Assembly: GCA_022710505.1 (NCBI GenBank)
Contig: JAKLGS010000012.1
Location: 1 to 15,153 of the forward strand
Origin: Patescibacteria group bacterium
GTDB lineage: Bacteria > Patescibacteriota > WWE3 > UBA101185 > UBA10185
Length of the DNA stretch: 15,153 nt
Direction of reading: 5' to 3'
A program made the position numbers and the translations under genes. This document shows, piece by piece, positions 1 to 7,529 of the stretch (position 1 is the stretch's first letter; every line of letters begins with the position of its first letter). The notes beneath the pieces were generated by a model. It saw only the letters and a list, made by a program, of their open reading frames with translations, was not told the origin of the DNA and searched no databases.

Positions 1-2774
1 TAGTTGAAAGATTTAGAAGATCTGGTGTTACTCCGGGAAGAATGATTATGGAAGTAATTCCTGTCATACCGCCGGACTTAAGACCTATGGTCCAGCTTGA
101 TGGTGGAAGATTTGCTACATCAGACCTGAACGATTTGTATAGAAGACTTATAAACAGAAATAACAGATTAAAGAGACTTTTAGATTTAGGTGCTCCTGAG
201 ATTATCGTAAGAAATGAAAAAAGAATGTTGCAGGAATCTGTGGATGCTCTATTTGATGCTTCGAAAAGGAAGAAAAAAGCCAGAACAAACACCCGAGGTA
301 AGGAGTTAAGATCACTTGCCGATATGATAAAGGGTAAACAAGGTATTTTCAGACTGAATTTACTTGGAAAAAGAGTCGACTATTCAGGTAGAGGGGTTAT
401 TATCAATGGACCTGATTTGAAATTAAATGAATGCGGAATTCCAAAAGAGATGGCCTTAGAGTTGTTTAAACCAATGGTTTTGAGAGAAATATTAGCAAGA
501 AGTTACGCACCTAATGTTAAGAGTGCAAAGTTCTACTTAGACACCCGAGTACCCGAAGTTTGGGATATTTTAGAAGAAGTTGTAGATGGTCACCCGGTAT
601 TTTTAAACAGAGCTCCTACACTCTGGAGATTAGGTATTCAGGCATTTTATCCAAAATTAGTAGAAGGTAACGCAATAAAATTACACCTTTGTGTTTGTAA
701 GGGTTACAATGCAGACTTTGACGGAGACCAAATGGCTGTTCACGTTCCTTTGACTGATAAAGCTATCGACGAAGCAAAGAACATCTTAATTTCAACTAAT
801 AATCTTTTAAATCCTTCAAGTGGATCACCAATATCAATTCCTTCTAACATCATGTTATTTGGTGTTTACTACATAACATCCATTGATGAGAAGCTTCCAG
901 TGTTAAATAAGGTGTTTTTCGGAGAGACCGAGTTAATGTATGCAATGGAAGTTAAAAAAGAAGTTGATTTAAGACAGTTAACAAAAGTAAGAGTCGGTAA
1001 TGAGATTAAAGAAACAACTATTGGAAGAATTATTTTTAACAAATGTTTACCTGAGGGTTTTGACTACATAAACGAACCGATGGACAAGAAGAGAGTGACA
1101 AATTTGCTGACTAAAGTTTTGAAGGAAGAGCCTAATGAAGTCGCAGTTAAACTAATAGATGACATTAAAAATATCGGATTAAAATACGGTACTATCTGCG
1201 GTCAGTCAGTTTCATTGTCTGATATTGATATCCCCGCCGAAAGAGTGAAGATGATTGACGAAGGTAAGAAATTAGTTATGGGTGTAGACGGTTATTTTGC
1301 AAGAGGTCTTATAACAAAATCTGAAGTAAGAAAACAAAAGGAAGATCTATGGAATAAAATAATTGCTGATCTTGATAATGTTGTTTGGGATAACTTGAAA
1401 GAAGACAACCCTGTTAAGATTTTAGTTAAATCGGGATCTACTAAAGCTTCGAGAGACCAGGTTAAGCAATTGGCCGGTATGAAAGGATTAATTAACGATC
1501 CTACAGGTAAAATTGTCGAAATTCCAATATTTGGAAACTTTAAACTTGGTTTGTCAGCTTTAGAGTATTTTGTAGGTTCAAGAGGTGCTAGAAAAGGATT
1601 AGTTGATAAGGGTTTAAAAACAGCTGACGCAGGTTATTTAACAAGAAGATTAGTGGATGTTAGCCAGGACGTCATAGTAAGAGAAGAAGACTGTGGAACC
1701 ACTGAAGGTAGAGAAATGATCGTTGGAAAGGGAACACTTCTTCAGACGTTCGGAGATAGAGTTGTAGGAAGAGTGTTAGCTAAAGATGTTAAGGTAGGAA
1801 ATAAAATAATAGTTAAAGCCGGTACTTTCTTAACAGATAAAGATGTAGCGGAAATTGAGAAAGCAGGAGCTGAGAAAATAATAATCAGATCACCTATGCA
1901 CTGTGAAACCAGAAGAGGAATTTGCGCCACTTGTTACGGTTCTGATTTGATGACAGGAAAAATGGTTAGAGTAGGAACCGCTGTTGGAGTTGCAGCTGCT
2001 CAATCAATCGGAGAGCCTGGAACACAGCTTACCATGAAGACATTCCACTCCGGCGGTATTGTCGGAAAAGATATTACTCAAGGTTTACCAAGAGTTGAGG
2101 AGTTAGTCGAGGCAAGAGCTCCTAAATTTTTATCAGTTATGAGTGAGATTTCGGGTACAGCAAGAATTGAAAAAAATGGTGACGAAAGAAAAATAGTGGT
2201 AATACCTTCGGATCCTGGAGATCAGGTTGTTGAATATAACATTGACCCTATTGAAGAAATTTTAATAAAAGATGGAGATACAGTTGGAAGGGGTCAAAAA
2301 TTAACTAGTGGTAACTTGAACTTAAGTGACCTTTATAGAACAGTCGGAGTTGATGAGACAAAAAGATATGTCATCGAAGAAGTTCAAGGAGTTTACGCTT
2401 CTCAAGGAGTTACTATCAATGACAAACACCTAGAAGTTATTGTTAAACAAATGTTTAACCATGTAAAAATTGAAGACGCAGGTGACACAGAATTTATGGT
2501 TGGTGAGCTTACCACAAGAGCAAGATTTGATGAGGAGACAGAAAGAGTTGTTGCCAGCGGAGGTACCCCGGCTACAGGTAAATTAGTGATGTTAGGTATT
2601 ACTAAAGCTGCTTTACATACAGATAGCTGGATGTCAGCAGCGTCTTTTATACACACAAGCACTGTATTGACCGAAGCCGCTTGCTCTGGTAAGGTTGACT
2701 ACTTGATGGGCTTGAAAGAAAATGTCATCATTGGAAGGTTAATTCCTACCGGAGAGAGAGCAAGGGTAAATTAA
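1..2774 (+). CDS. rpoC: DNA-directed RNA polymerase beta' subunit, C-terminal part (5' truncated by window)
   Basis: Catalytic large subunit of RNA polymerase. The frame is open from base 3, so the true start lies upstream; by comparison with E. coli about 230-240 N-terminal residues (clamp, first zinc site) are missing. Numbering from the internal Met at 42, the visible order is: the LDGGRFATSDLNDLYRR block, the LLGKRVDYSGR segment, the Mg-binding NADFDGDQMAVH at residues 223-234, the bridge helix around 505-545 (GARKGL...TADAGYLTRRLVDV), the second zinc site C551, C621, C628, C631, and the trigger loop from about 657 (GEPGTQLTMKTFHSGG). No large insertion interrupts the trigger loop, unlike in E. 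coli. Odd residues sit just before the catalytic Asp cluster: APTLWRL instead of the usual APTLHRL, and HLCVC instead of HPLVC. rpsL follows after 2 nt. Identity is certain. Confidence 0.98.
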   Translation, partial: VERFRRSGVTPGRMIMEVIPVIPPDLRPMVQLDGGRFATSDLNDLYRRLINRNNRLKRLLDLGAPEIIVRNEKRMLQESVDALFDASKRKKKARTNTRGKELRSLADMIKGKQGIFRLNLLGKRVDYSGRGVIINGPDLKLNECGIPKEMALELFKPMVLREILARSYAPNVKSAKFYLDTRVPEVWDILEEVVDGHPVFLNRAPTLWRLGIQAFYPKLVEGNAIKLHLCVCKGYNADFDGDQMAVHVPLTDKAIDEAKNILISTNNLLNPSSGSPISIPSNIMLFGVYYITSIDEKLPVLNKVFFGETELMYAMEVKKEVDLRQLTKVRVGNEIKETTIGRIIFNKCLPEGFDYINEPMDKKRVTNLLTKVLKEEPNEVAVKLIDDIKNIGLKYGTICGQSVSLSDIDIPAERVKMIDEGKKLVMGVDGYFARGLITKSEVRKQKEDLWNKIIADLDNVVWDNLKEDNPVKILVKSGSTKASRDQVKQLAGMKGLINDPTGKIVEIPIFGNFKLGLSALEYFVGSRGARKGLVDKGLKTADAGYLTRRLVDVSQDVIVREEDCGTTEGREMIVGKGTLLQTFGDRVVGRVLAKDVKVGNKIIVKAGTFLTDKDVAEIEKAGAEKIIIRSPMHCETRRGICATCYGSDLMTGKMVRVGTAVGVAAAQSIGEPGTQLTMKTFHSGGIVGKDITQGLPRVEELVEARAPKFLSVMSEISGTARIEKNGDERKIVVIPSDPGDQVVEYNIDPIEEILIKDGDTVGRGQKLTSGNLNLSDLYRTVGVDETKRYVIEEVQGVYASQGVTINDKHLEVIVKQMFNHVKIEDAGDTEFMVGELTTRARFDEETERVVASGGTPATGKLVMLGITKAALHTDSWMSAASFIHTSTVLTEAACSGKVDYLMGLKENVIIGRLIPTGERARVN

Positions 2775-2776
2775 AA

Positions 2777-3199
2777 ATGCCAACTATAAACCAATTATTA
2801 AGAAAAAGTAGAAAGAAAAAAGTAAAGAAGGCAAGTACGCCGGCTTTGAAAGAAGTTTTTAATACTAAAAGAAAAACTATTTCAAAGAGAAACAGTCCTT
2901 TAAAAAGAGGAGTTGTTTTATTGGTTAGAACACAGACACCTAAGAAACCAAATTCTGCTTTGAGAAAAGTGGCAAGAGTCAGGCTTTCAAATAAAAGAGA
3001 AGTAACGGCTTATATTCCGGGAGAAGGTCACAATCTTCAGGAACACTCTGTTGTAGTTGTTAAGGGTGGGAAGGTTCAGGATCTTCCCGGTATAAAGTAT
3101 GAGATTGTTAGAGGGACTGCTGACCTTGCAGGAGTTGAAAAAAGAAAAACATCAAGATCAATTTATGGAACAAGGAAAGTTAAGGAGAAAAAAGCATGA
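2777..3199 (+). CDS. rpsL: 30S ribosomal protein S12
   Basis: S12 lines the decoding centre of the small subunit and helps monitor codon-anticodon pairing. The protein is 140 residues and begins MPTINQLLRK. It carries the TPKKPNSALRK loop (K56 equals E. coli K43) and GHNLQEHSV. Relative to E. coli it has 13 extra residues near position 27-40, a length also seen in Firmicutes S12. The second streptomycin-related loop reads GGKVQDLPG, so the residue matching E. coli K88 is Gln101; D102, the position thiomethylated by RimO in E. coli, is kept. Its start lies 2 nt after the rpoC stop, and its TGA stop overlaps the rpsG ATG (ATGA), which suggests coupled translation. Identity is certain. Confidence 0.98.
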   Translation: MPTINQLLRKSRKKKVKKASTPALKEVFNTKRKTISKRNSPLKRGVVLLVRTQTPKKPNSALRKVARVRLSNKREVTAYIPGEGHNLQEHSVVVVKGGKVQDLPGIKYEIVRGTADLAGVEKRKTSRSIYGTRKVKEKKA

Positions 3200-3663
3200 G
3201 AGGTAAAAGAGCCAAAAAAAGGGCGTTAATGCCCGATTCAATTTATAAATCTAAAGTTGTTGCCAGAACAATAAATACTGTTATGGAAAGAGGTAAAAAG
3301 AGTGTAGCAAAAAGTATCGTTTACGGGTCTATTCAAAAATTAAATCAGGATGAAAAAGAAGGCTTAAGAATATTTGAACAGGCCGTTAAAAATGTTATGC
3401 CACAACAGGAAGTTAGATCAAAGAGAGTTGGTGGAGCAACCTATCAGGTTCCTATGCCATTAAAGCATGATAGAGCAGAAGCTTTGGCAATAAGATGGAT
3501 AGTCGATGCCGCAAAATCAAAAAAAGGAAAACCAATGGTAGAAAAATTATATGAAATTTTGAACGATTCCTATCAAAACATTGGTGATGCTATTAAAAAG
3601 AGGGATGATGTTCATAGAATGGCGGATGCAAACAGAGCCTTCGCACATTTTGCAAGGTTTTAA
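3196..3663 (+). CDS. rpsG: 30S ribosomal protein S7
   Basis: S7 is the primary binder of the 3' major domain of 16S rRNA and nucleates assembly of the head; it also touches the E-site tRNA. The protein is 155 residues, the usual family length. Recognisable segments are the N-terminal RALMPDSIYKS, the helix around VMERGKKSVAKSIVY, the beta-hairpin region RSKRVGGATYQVP and the C-terminal DDVHRMADANRAFAHFARF. The start is fixed by the ATGA overlap with rpsL and by an AAGGAG Shine-Dalgarno at 3182-3187 inside rpsL, 8 nt upstream. In E. coli S7 represses the str operon through the rpsL-rpsG spacer; here that spacer does not exist, so that control cannot operate in the same form. fusA follows after 2 nt. 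Confidence 0.98.
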   Translation: MRGKRAKKRALMPDSIYKSKVVARTINTVMERGKKSVAKSIVYGSIQKLNQDEKEGLRIFEQAVKNVMPQQEVRSKRVGGATYQVPMPLKHDRAEALAIRWIVDAAKSKKGKPMVEKLYEILNDSYQNIGDAIKKRDDVHRMADANRAFAHFARF

Positions 3664-3665
3664 AT

Positions 3666-5753
3666 ATGTCTGACACTGCTGATAAAAAATATCCTTTAGA
3701 GAAAATTAGAAATATTGGAATTATTGCCCATATTGATGCCGGAAAAACCACCACTACCGAAAGAATCCTTTATTATACTGGAAAATCTCATAAGATTGGT
3801 GATATTGATGAGGGTAATACTCAAATGGACTGGATGGCCCAGGAAAAAGAAAGAGGAATTACTATTCAATCAGCTGCAACAACTTGTTTCTGGAAAGATC
3901 ATAGAATAAATATCATTGACACCCCAGGCCACGTTGATTTTACCGCAGAAGTTGAAAGATCACTTAGAGTTCTGGATGGTGGAGTTATTGTTTTAGATGG
4001 TTCTCAGGGAGTTGAGCCACAATCTGAAACTGTTTTTAGACAAGCTCAAAAATATGATGTCCCCTTGTTATTTTTTGTAAATAAATTAGATAAAGTTGGT
4101 GGTGACTTTTTTATGTCCGTAAACTCCGTTGCAGAAAAATTAACCAAAAAAGGAGTTGCTGTTCAAATTCCAATCGGAATAGAAAACGGTTTTGAAGCTG
4201 TTATAGATTTAATTGAGATGAAAGCCTACAAATTCGAAGGATCCGGAGGTGAGAAGGTAGAAGAGTTTGATATTCCCCAAGATTACTTAGAAGATGCTAA
4301 AAAATACAGATCTATTTTAGTTGAAAGAGTTGCTGAATCAGATGATTCCTTAATTGAAAAATATTTGAACGGCGGGGAGCTCACTATTGAAGAAATTAAA
4401 AAAGCTATTAGAAAAATGACAGTTAAAGCGGAATTGTACCCGATCTTTTGTGGTGCTTCTCTATCAAACAAAGGAGTTCAAAAAGTTCTGGATGGTGTTA
4501 TTGAATATCTTCCCTCACCTAAAGATACCCCTGATATAAAAGGGATAAATTCAAATACAGGTGAGGAAGTCTCCCTTAGTTCAGATATTGACGGACCTTT
4601 GGCAGCACTGGCATTCAAGATCCAAACAGACCCTTACGTTGGTAGGTTAACTTATATTAGAGTGTATTCAGGAAAAATAACCGCCGGTTCTTATGTTTAC
4701 AATTCAACAACAGGTAAAAAGGAAAGACTTGGAAGAATTTTATTAATGCACGCAAATCACAGAGAAGAAATAAAAGAAGTTTTGGCAGGTGAGATTGCAG
4801 CCGGAGTTGGTCTTGAAGCTACCACAGGTGACACACTCTGCAACGAAGAACATAAAATTTTATTAGATAAGATTAGTTTCGCAGAGCCGGTTATCGGAAT
4901 AGTTATTGAACCTAAAACCAAAGCAGATAGAGATAAGATGTCTCAAGTAATTAAGAAATTCCTTGAGGAGGATCCTACTTTACAAATTAAAACAAATATT
5001 GAAACCGGACAGACTCTACTGTACGGAATGGGCGAGCTTCACTTAGATATTATTGTCGATAGAATGAGAAGAGAATTTAATCTCGAAATCAACACAGGAA
5101 AACCCCAAGTTGCGTACAGAGAGACTATTAGAAAAGTTGTTGAGCAGGAAGGTAAGTATATTAGGCAATCAGGTGGTAGAGGTCAGTACGGCCATGTATA
5201 CCTAAAAGTAGAACCTTTGGAAAGGGGTGAGGGCTTGAAGTTTGTAGATAAAATTGTCGGAGGTTCAATTCCTAGGGAATATATTCCGGCTGTTGAAAAA
5301 GGTATCAAGGAAGCAGCTGAAAGCGGAGTTATTGCAGGTTATCCTTTGGTCGATTTTCAGGTTACACTTTTTGATGGATCTTTTCATGAAGTAGACTCTT
5401 CGGAAATGGCATTCAAGATGGCCGCAATAGAAGCTATGAGAGCTGCTCAAACAGCTGCGGACACATTTTTATTAGAACCTATCATGAAGGTTGAAGTTAT
5501 CACTCCGGAAGAGTTTATGGGCGATGTTATCGGAAACTTATCTTCTAAAAGAGGTAAAATTGAAAGCACTGAACAAAAAGGTAATGCAAGAATAATTTTA
5601 GGAAAAGTACCTTTAGCCGAGATGTTTGGATACGCAACAGAATTAAGAGGTATGACTCAGGGTAGAGCGTCTTTTGTTATGGAGCCCAGCCACTATGAAG
5701 AGGTTCCGTCAAACATAGCGCAGACCTTGGCAAAGGATAGTATTAGGCACTGA
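3666..5753 (+). CDS. fusA: Translation elongation factor G
   Basis: EF-G is the GTPase that drives tRNA-mRNA translocation and, with RRF, ribosome recycling. The 695-residue length is normal. The G domain shows P-loop AHIDAGKTT (residues 21-29), switch I RGITIQSA (63-70), DTPGH (85-89) and NKLD (139-142). Domain II follows (about 300-400), with LAALAFKIQTDPYVGRL. Domain III contains GMGELHLDIIVDRM. Domain IV contains GGRGQYGHVYLKV and GGSIPREYIPAVEKGI. Domain V contains EPIMKVEVITPEEFMGDVIGNLSSKRG. All GTPase motifs are intact, so it should be active. The start ATG comes 2 nt after the rpsG stop. The gene ends the first tight block: a 203-bp gap follows, and I see no good intrinsic terminator directly after its TGA. 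Confidence 0.98.
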   Translation: MSDTADKKYPLEKIRNIGIIAHIDAGKTTTTERILYYTGKSHKIGDIDEGNTQMDWMAQEKERGITIQSAATTCFWKDHRINIIDTPGHVDFTAEVERSLRVLDGGVIVLDGSQGVEPQSETVFRQAQKYDVPLLFFVNKLDKVGGDFFMSVNSVAEKLTKKGVAVQIPIGIENGFEAVIDLIEMKAYKFEGSGGEKVEEFDIPQDYLEDAKKYRSILVERVAESDDSLIEKYLNGGELTIEEIKKAIRKMTVKAELYPIFCGASLSNKGVQKVLDGVIEYLPSPKDTPDIKGINSNTGEEVSLSSDIDGPLAALAFKIQTDPYVGRLTYIRVYSGKITAGSYVYNSTTGKKERLGRILLMHANHREEIKEVLAGEIAAGVGLEATTGDTLCNEEHKILLDKISFAEPVIGIVIEPKTKADRDKMSQVIKKFLEEDPTLQIKTNIETGQTLLYGMGELHLDIIVDRMRREFNLEINTGKPQVAYRETIRKVVEQEGKYIRQSGGRGQYGHVYLKVEPLERGEGLKFVDKIVGGSIPREYIPAVEKGIKEAAESGVIAGYPLVDFQVTLFDGSFHEVDSSEMAFKMAAIEAMRAAQTAADTFLLEPIMKVEVITPEEFMGDVIGNLSSKRGKIESTEQKGNARIILGKVPLAEMFGYATELRGMTQGRASFVMEPSHYEEVPSNIAQTLAKDSIRH

Positions 5754-5796
5754 TTTTTTGTAACAGCGCTAAAAGTATTGATTTTTTTGATTTAAT

Positions 5797-5824
5797 TTGA
5801 TTAACTATCACTTGCTTATGTAAT
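5797..5824 (+). promoter_or_regulatory. Candidate sigma70-type promoter for tuf
   Basis: A -35-like TTGATT (5797-5802) and a -10-like TGTAAT (5819-5824) are separated by 16 nt, giving a predicted transcript start near 5831. This is just before the first base of the large inverted repeat in the tuf leader. The site lies in the longest intergenic gap of the window, where a separate promoter for the highly expressed tuf is plausible. In AT-rich DNA such matches arise by chance, so this rests on motif plus position only. Confidence 0.45.
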
Positions 5825-5826
5825 TG

Positions 5827-5927
5827 TTTTGAGCTTTAGATGACGTTGTTCCGGACGAAAGCGAGGGTTCTTTATAGTGAGAAGAACATTCGCAAGCGTA
5901 CAGAATAATGTGATCTAAAAATAAAAA
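5827..5927 (+). promoter_or_regulatory. Long symmetric imperfect hairpin in the tuf leader
   Basis: Bases 5835-5872 and 5882-5919 form an inverted repeat around one fixed centre, with every internal mismatch symmetric. The paired blocks are TTTAGAT/ATCTAAA, AC/GT, GTTGTTC/GAATAAT (two G-U), a single G-C, ACG/CGT, a 3x3 internal loop (aaa/aag), GCGAG/TTCGC (one G-U) and GTTCTT/AAGAAC. About 31 of 38 positions pair across a 9-nt loop (tatagtgag). A further TTTT/AAAA block (5827-5830 with 5924-5927) lies outside it. The element ends 29 nt before the tuf ATG and starts just after the predicted transcription start. I do not recognise it as a known RNA family. A structured 5' leader controlling EF-Tu expression or stability is the likeliest reading; a decayed palindromic repeat is the alternative. 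Confidence 0.6.
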
Positions 5928-5942
5928 GTAATTTATTTATCG

Positions 5943-5948
5943 AAAGGA
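5943..5948 (+). promoter_or_regulatory. Shine-Dalgarno of tuf
   Basis: AAAGGA lies 8 nt before the ATG at 5957. It supports the start giving MTDFVRNKEHLNIGTIGH, and it lies outside the leader hairpin, so it would be accessible when the hairpin is folded. Confidence 0.7.
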
Positions 5949-5956
5949 AATTTAAA

Positions 5957-7135
5957 ATGACTGATTTCGTAAGAAATAAAGAACATTTAAATATCGGTAC
6001 CATAGGTCACGTTGACCATGGTAAGACAACCTTAACATCGGCTATTACAAAAGTACTTGCCGATAAAGGTTTAGCTTCTTACAGGGAATTTAACACAATT
6101 GACAATGCCCCTGAAGAAAAAGAAAGAGGTATAACAATTAACATCACTCACGTAGAGTATGAGACCGAAAAGAGACACTACGCACATATAGATGCTCCAG
6201 GTCACAAAGACTACATCAAGAACATGATTACAGGAGCTGCGCAAATGGATGGTGCAATTCTTGTAGTTTCAGCTCCTGATGGACCTATGCCTCAAACAAG
6301 AGAGCATATTTTGTTGGCCAGACAGGTTAACGTTCCTGCAATGGTAGTTTTTATGAACAAATGTGATATGGTCCAGGATAAAGAAATTTTGGACTTAGTT
6401 GAGCTTGAAATTAGAGAATTATTAAATAAATACGGATTCCCAGGAGATACCACTCCTATAATAAAAGGATCCGCGTTAAAAGCTTTGGAAGGAGATCCCG
6501 AATACGTTAAGAAAATTGAAGAATTAATGGCAGCTGTTGATGAATTCATTCCTACTCCTTCAAGAGAATTAGATAAACCATTCTTGATGCCTGTAGAAGA
6601 TGTTTTCACAATTTCGGGAAGAGGAACAGTTGTTACAGGAAGAATTGAAAGAGGAAAAGTAGAGCTAAACGAGGAAATAGAGATAGTCGGAATAAGAGAT
6701 ACCAAAAAGACCATTGTAACCGGAATTGAAATGTTCAAAAAATCAATGAAAGAAGGTCAGGCTGGAGATAACGTTGGAGTTTTGGTAAGAGGAATTGAAA
6801 GAACCGACGTTGAAAGAGGTCAGGTTCTTGCTAAACCAGGGTCAGTCAAACCTCATACAGAATTTGATGCAGAGGTTTACGTTTTGTCCAAAGAAGAAGG
6901 TGGTAGACATAAACCATTCTTTTCAGGATACAGACCACAATTTTATGTTAGAACTACTGACGTTACAGGAGAAACAAAACTTCCTGAAGGAGTCGAGATG
7001 GTACTTCCAGGAGATCATGTAAAAATGACAGTTAAGTTAATTACTCCCGTAGCATTGGAAGAAGGAATGAGATTTGCTATCAGAGAAGGTGGTAGCACCG
7101 TAGGTCACGGAGTAGTAAGTAAAGTTATCGCATAA
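5957..7135 (+). CDS. tuf: Translation elongation factor Tu
   Basis: EF-Tu is the GTPase that delivers aminoacyl-tRNA to the ribosomal A site. The 392-residue length is normal. The G domain has P-loop GHVDHGKT (17-24), switch I EEKERGITIN (53-62), DAPGH with the catalytic His at 83, and NKCD (134-137). Domain II has GRGTVVTGRIERG, and domain III has KPHTEFDAEVYVLSKEEGGRHKPFF and GYRPQFYVRTTDVTG. Two places differ from the common bacterial text: DAPGHKDYIKN where DCPGHADY is typical, and a C-terminal GGSTVGHGVV where GGRTVGAGVV is typical. The gene is separated from fusA by a promoter-like site and a large hairpin, and is followed by a GC-rich hairpin. It therefore looks like a unit with its own control. 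Confidence 0.98.
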   Translation: MTDFVRNKEHLNIGTIGHVDHGKTTLTSAITKVLADKGLASYREFNTIDNAPEEKERGITINITHVEYETEKRHYAHIDAPGHKDYIKNMITGAAQMDGAILVVSAPDGPMPQTREHILLARQVNVPAMVVFMNKCDMVQDKEILDLVELEIRELLNKYGFPGDTTPIIKGSALKALEGDPEYVKKIEELMAAVDEFIPTPSRELDKPFLMPVEDVFTISGRGTVVTGRIERGKVELNEEIEIVGIRDTKKTIVTGIEMFKKSMKEGQAGDNVGVLVRGIERTDVERGQVLAKPGSVKPHTEFDAEVYVLSKEEGGRHKPFFSGYRPQFYVRTTDVTGETKLPEGVEMVLPGDHVKMTVKLITPVALEEGMRFAIREGGSTVGHGVVSKVIA

Positions 7136-7152
7136 AGATAATTTCTTTTAGA

Positions 7153-7175
7153 GGGCCCTGCCGTAGGCAGGGCCC
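7153..7175 (+). terminator. GC-rich hairpin after tuf: terminator or attenuator
   Basis: GGGCCCTGCC (7153-7162) pairs perfectly over 10 bp with GGCAGGGCCC (7166-7175) across a 3-nt loop (gta). It starts 17 nt after the tuf stop and stands out sharply from the AT-rich surroundings. The downstream tract is only CCTTTATCT, a short U-run, so termination may be partial. Flanking TTAGA (7148-7152) can also pair with TCTAA (7182-7186). The hairpin ends only 12 nt before the rpsJ ATG, so it could also hinder ribosome loading on rpsJ. Confidence 0.65.
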
Positions 7176-7187
7176 CCTTTATCTAAG

Positions 7188-7514
7188 ATGGCAAAAGGTA
7201 AAACACAAAAAGATACAAAGATAAGAATAAAACTAAAATCTTACGACAGTAGGATCATAGACTTGAGCTGTTCAAAGATTGTTGATACAGCAATTAGAAC
7301 CGGCGCACAAATCGTAGGTCCTGTACCTTTGCCTACTAAAATTGAAAAATTTACTGTAATTAGAGGTCCTCACATTGATAAAAGATCTAGAGAGCAATTT
7401 GAACTTAGAACTCATAAAAGAGTTATAGATGTTCTTAACCCGACTCCCTCCACTGTTGAGACTTTGTCAAAACTAAGTTTACCTGCAGGGGTTGGCATTT
7501 CGATTAAGATGTAG
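7188..7514 (+). CDS. rpsJ: 30S ribosomal protein S10
   Basis: S10 sits in the head of the small subunit and, in characterised bacteria, also serves as NusE with NusB in transcription antitermination. The protein is 108 residues: a short Lys-rich N-terminus, then KIRIKLKSYDSRIIDLS, RTGAQIVGPVPLPTKIEKFTV and the RTHKRVIDVLNPTPSTVETL block. It is a few residues longer than the usual ~103, all at the N-terminus. No Shine-Dalgarno is visible before the ATG (tctaagATG), and a strong hairpin ends 12 nt upstream. A start further upstream is excluded by the hairpin region and the lack of matching homology. The gene is isolated from both neighbours: tuf with its hairpin on one side, and a promoter plus terminator before rplC on the other. 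Confidence 0.97.
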   Translation: MAKGKTQKDTKIRIKLKSYDSRIIDLSCSKIVDTAIRTGAQIVGPVPLPTKIEKFTVIRGPHIDKRSREQFELRTHKRVIDVLNPTPSTVETLSKLSLPAGVGISIKM

Positions 7515-7529
7515 TATCCTATCTTGTTT

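Noticed and set aside
5754..5796. Intrinsic terminator directly after fusA
   Set aside because: There are two T-runs (after ctga and after attga), but no adequate GC stem precedes either; AGCGCT is only a 6-nt self-palindrome.
5835..5919. tRNA or SRP RNA gene in the fusA-tuf gap
   Set aside because: The 7-bp outer stem resembles an acceptor stem, but there is no T-loop GTTCRA-type motif, no anticodon arm geometry and no CCA. The SRP domain IV signature with a GGAA-type loop is also absent.
6292..6738. 148-codon open frame on the minus strand inside tuf
   Set aside because: It lies wholly antisense to conserved EF-Tu codons and has no recognisable homology. Such shadows are expected opposite AT-rich biased codons.
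6795..7022. Second plus-strand frame of 75 codons inside tuf
   Set aside because: It is an out-of-frame shadow of EF-Tu domain III with no ribosome binding site or homology.
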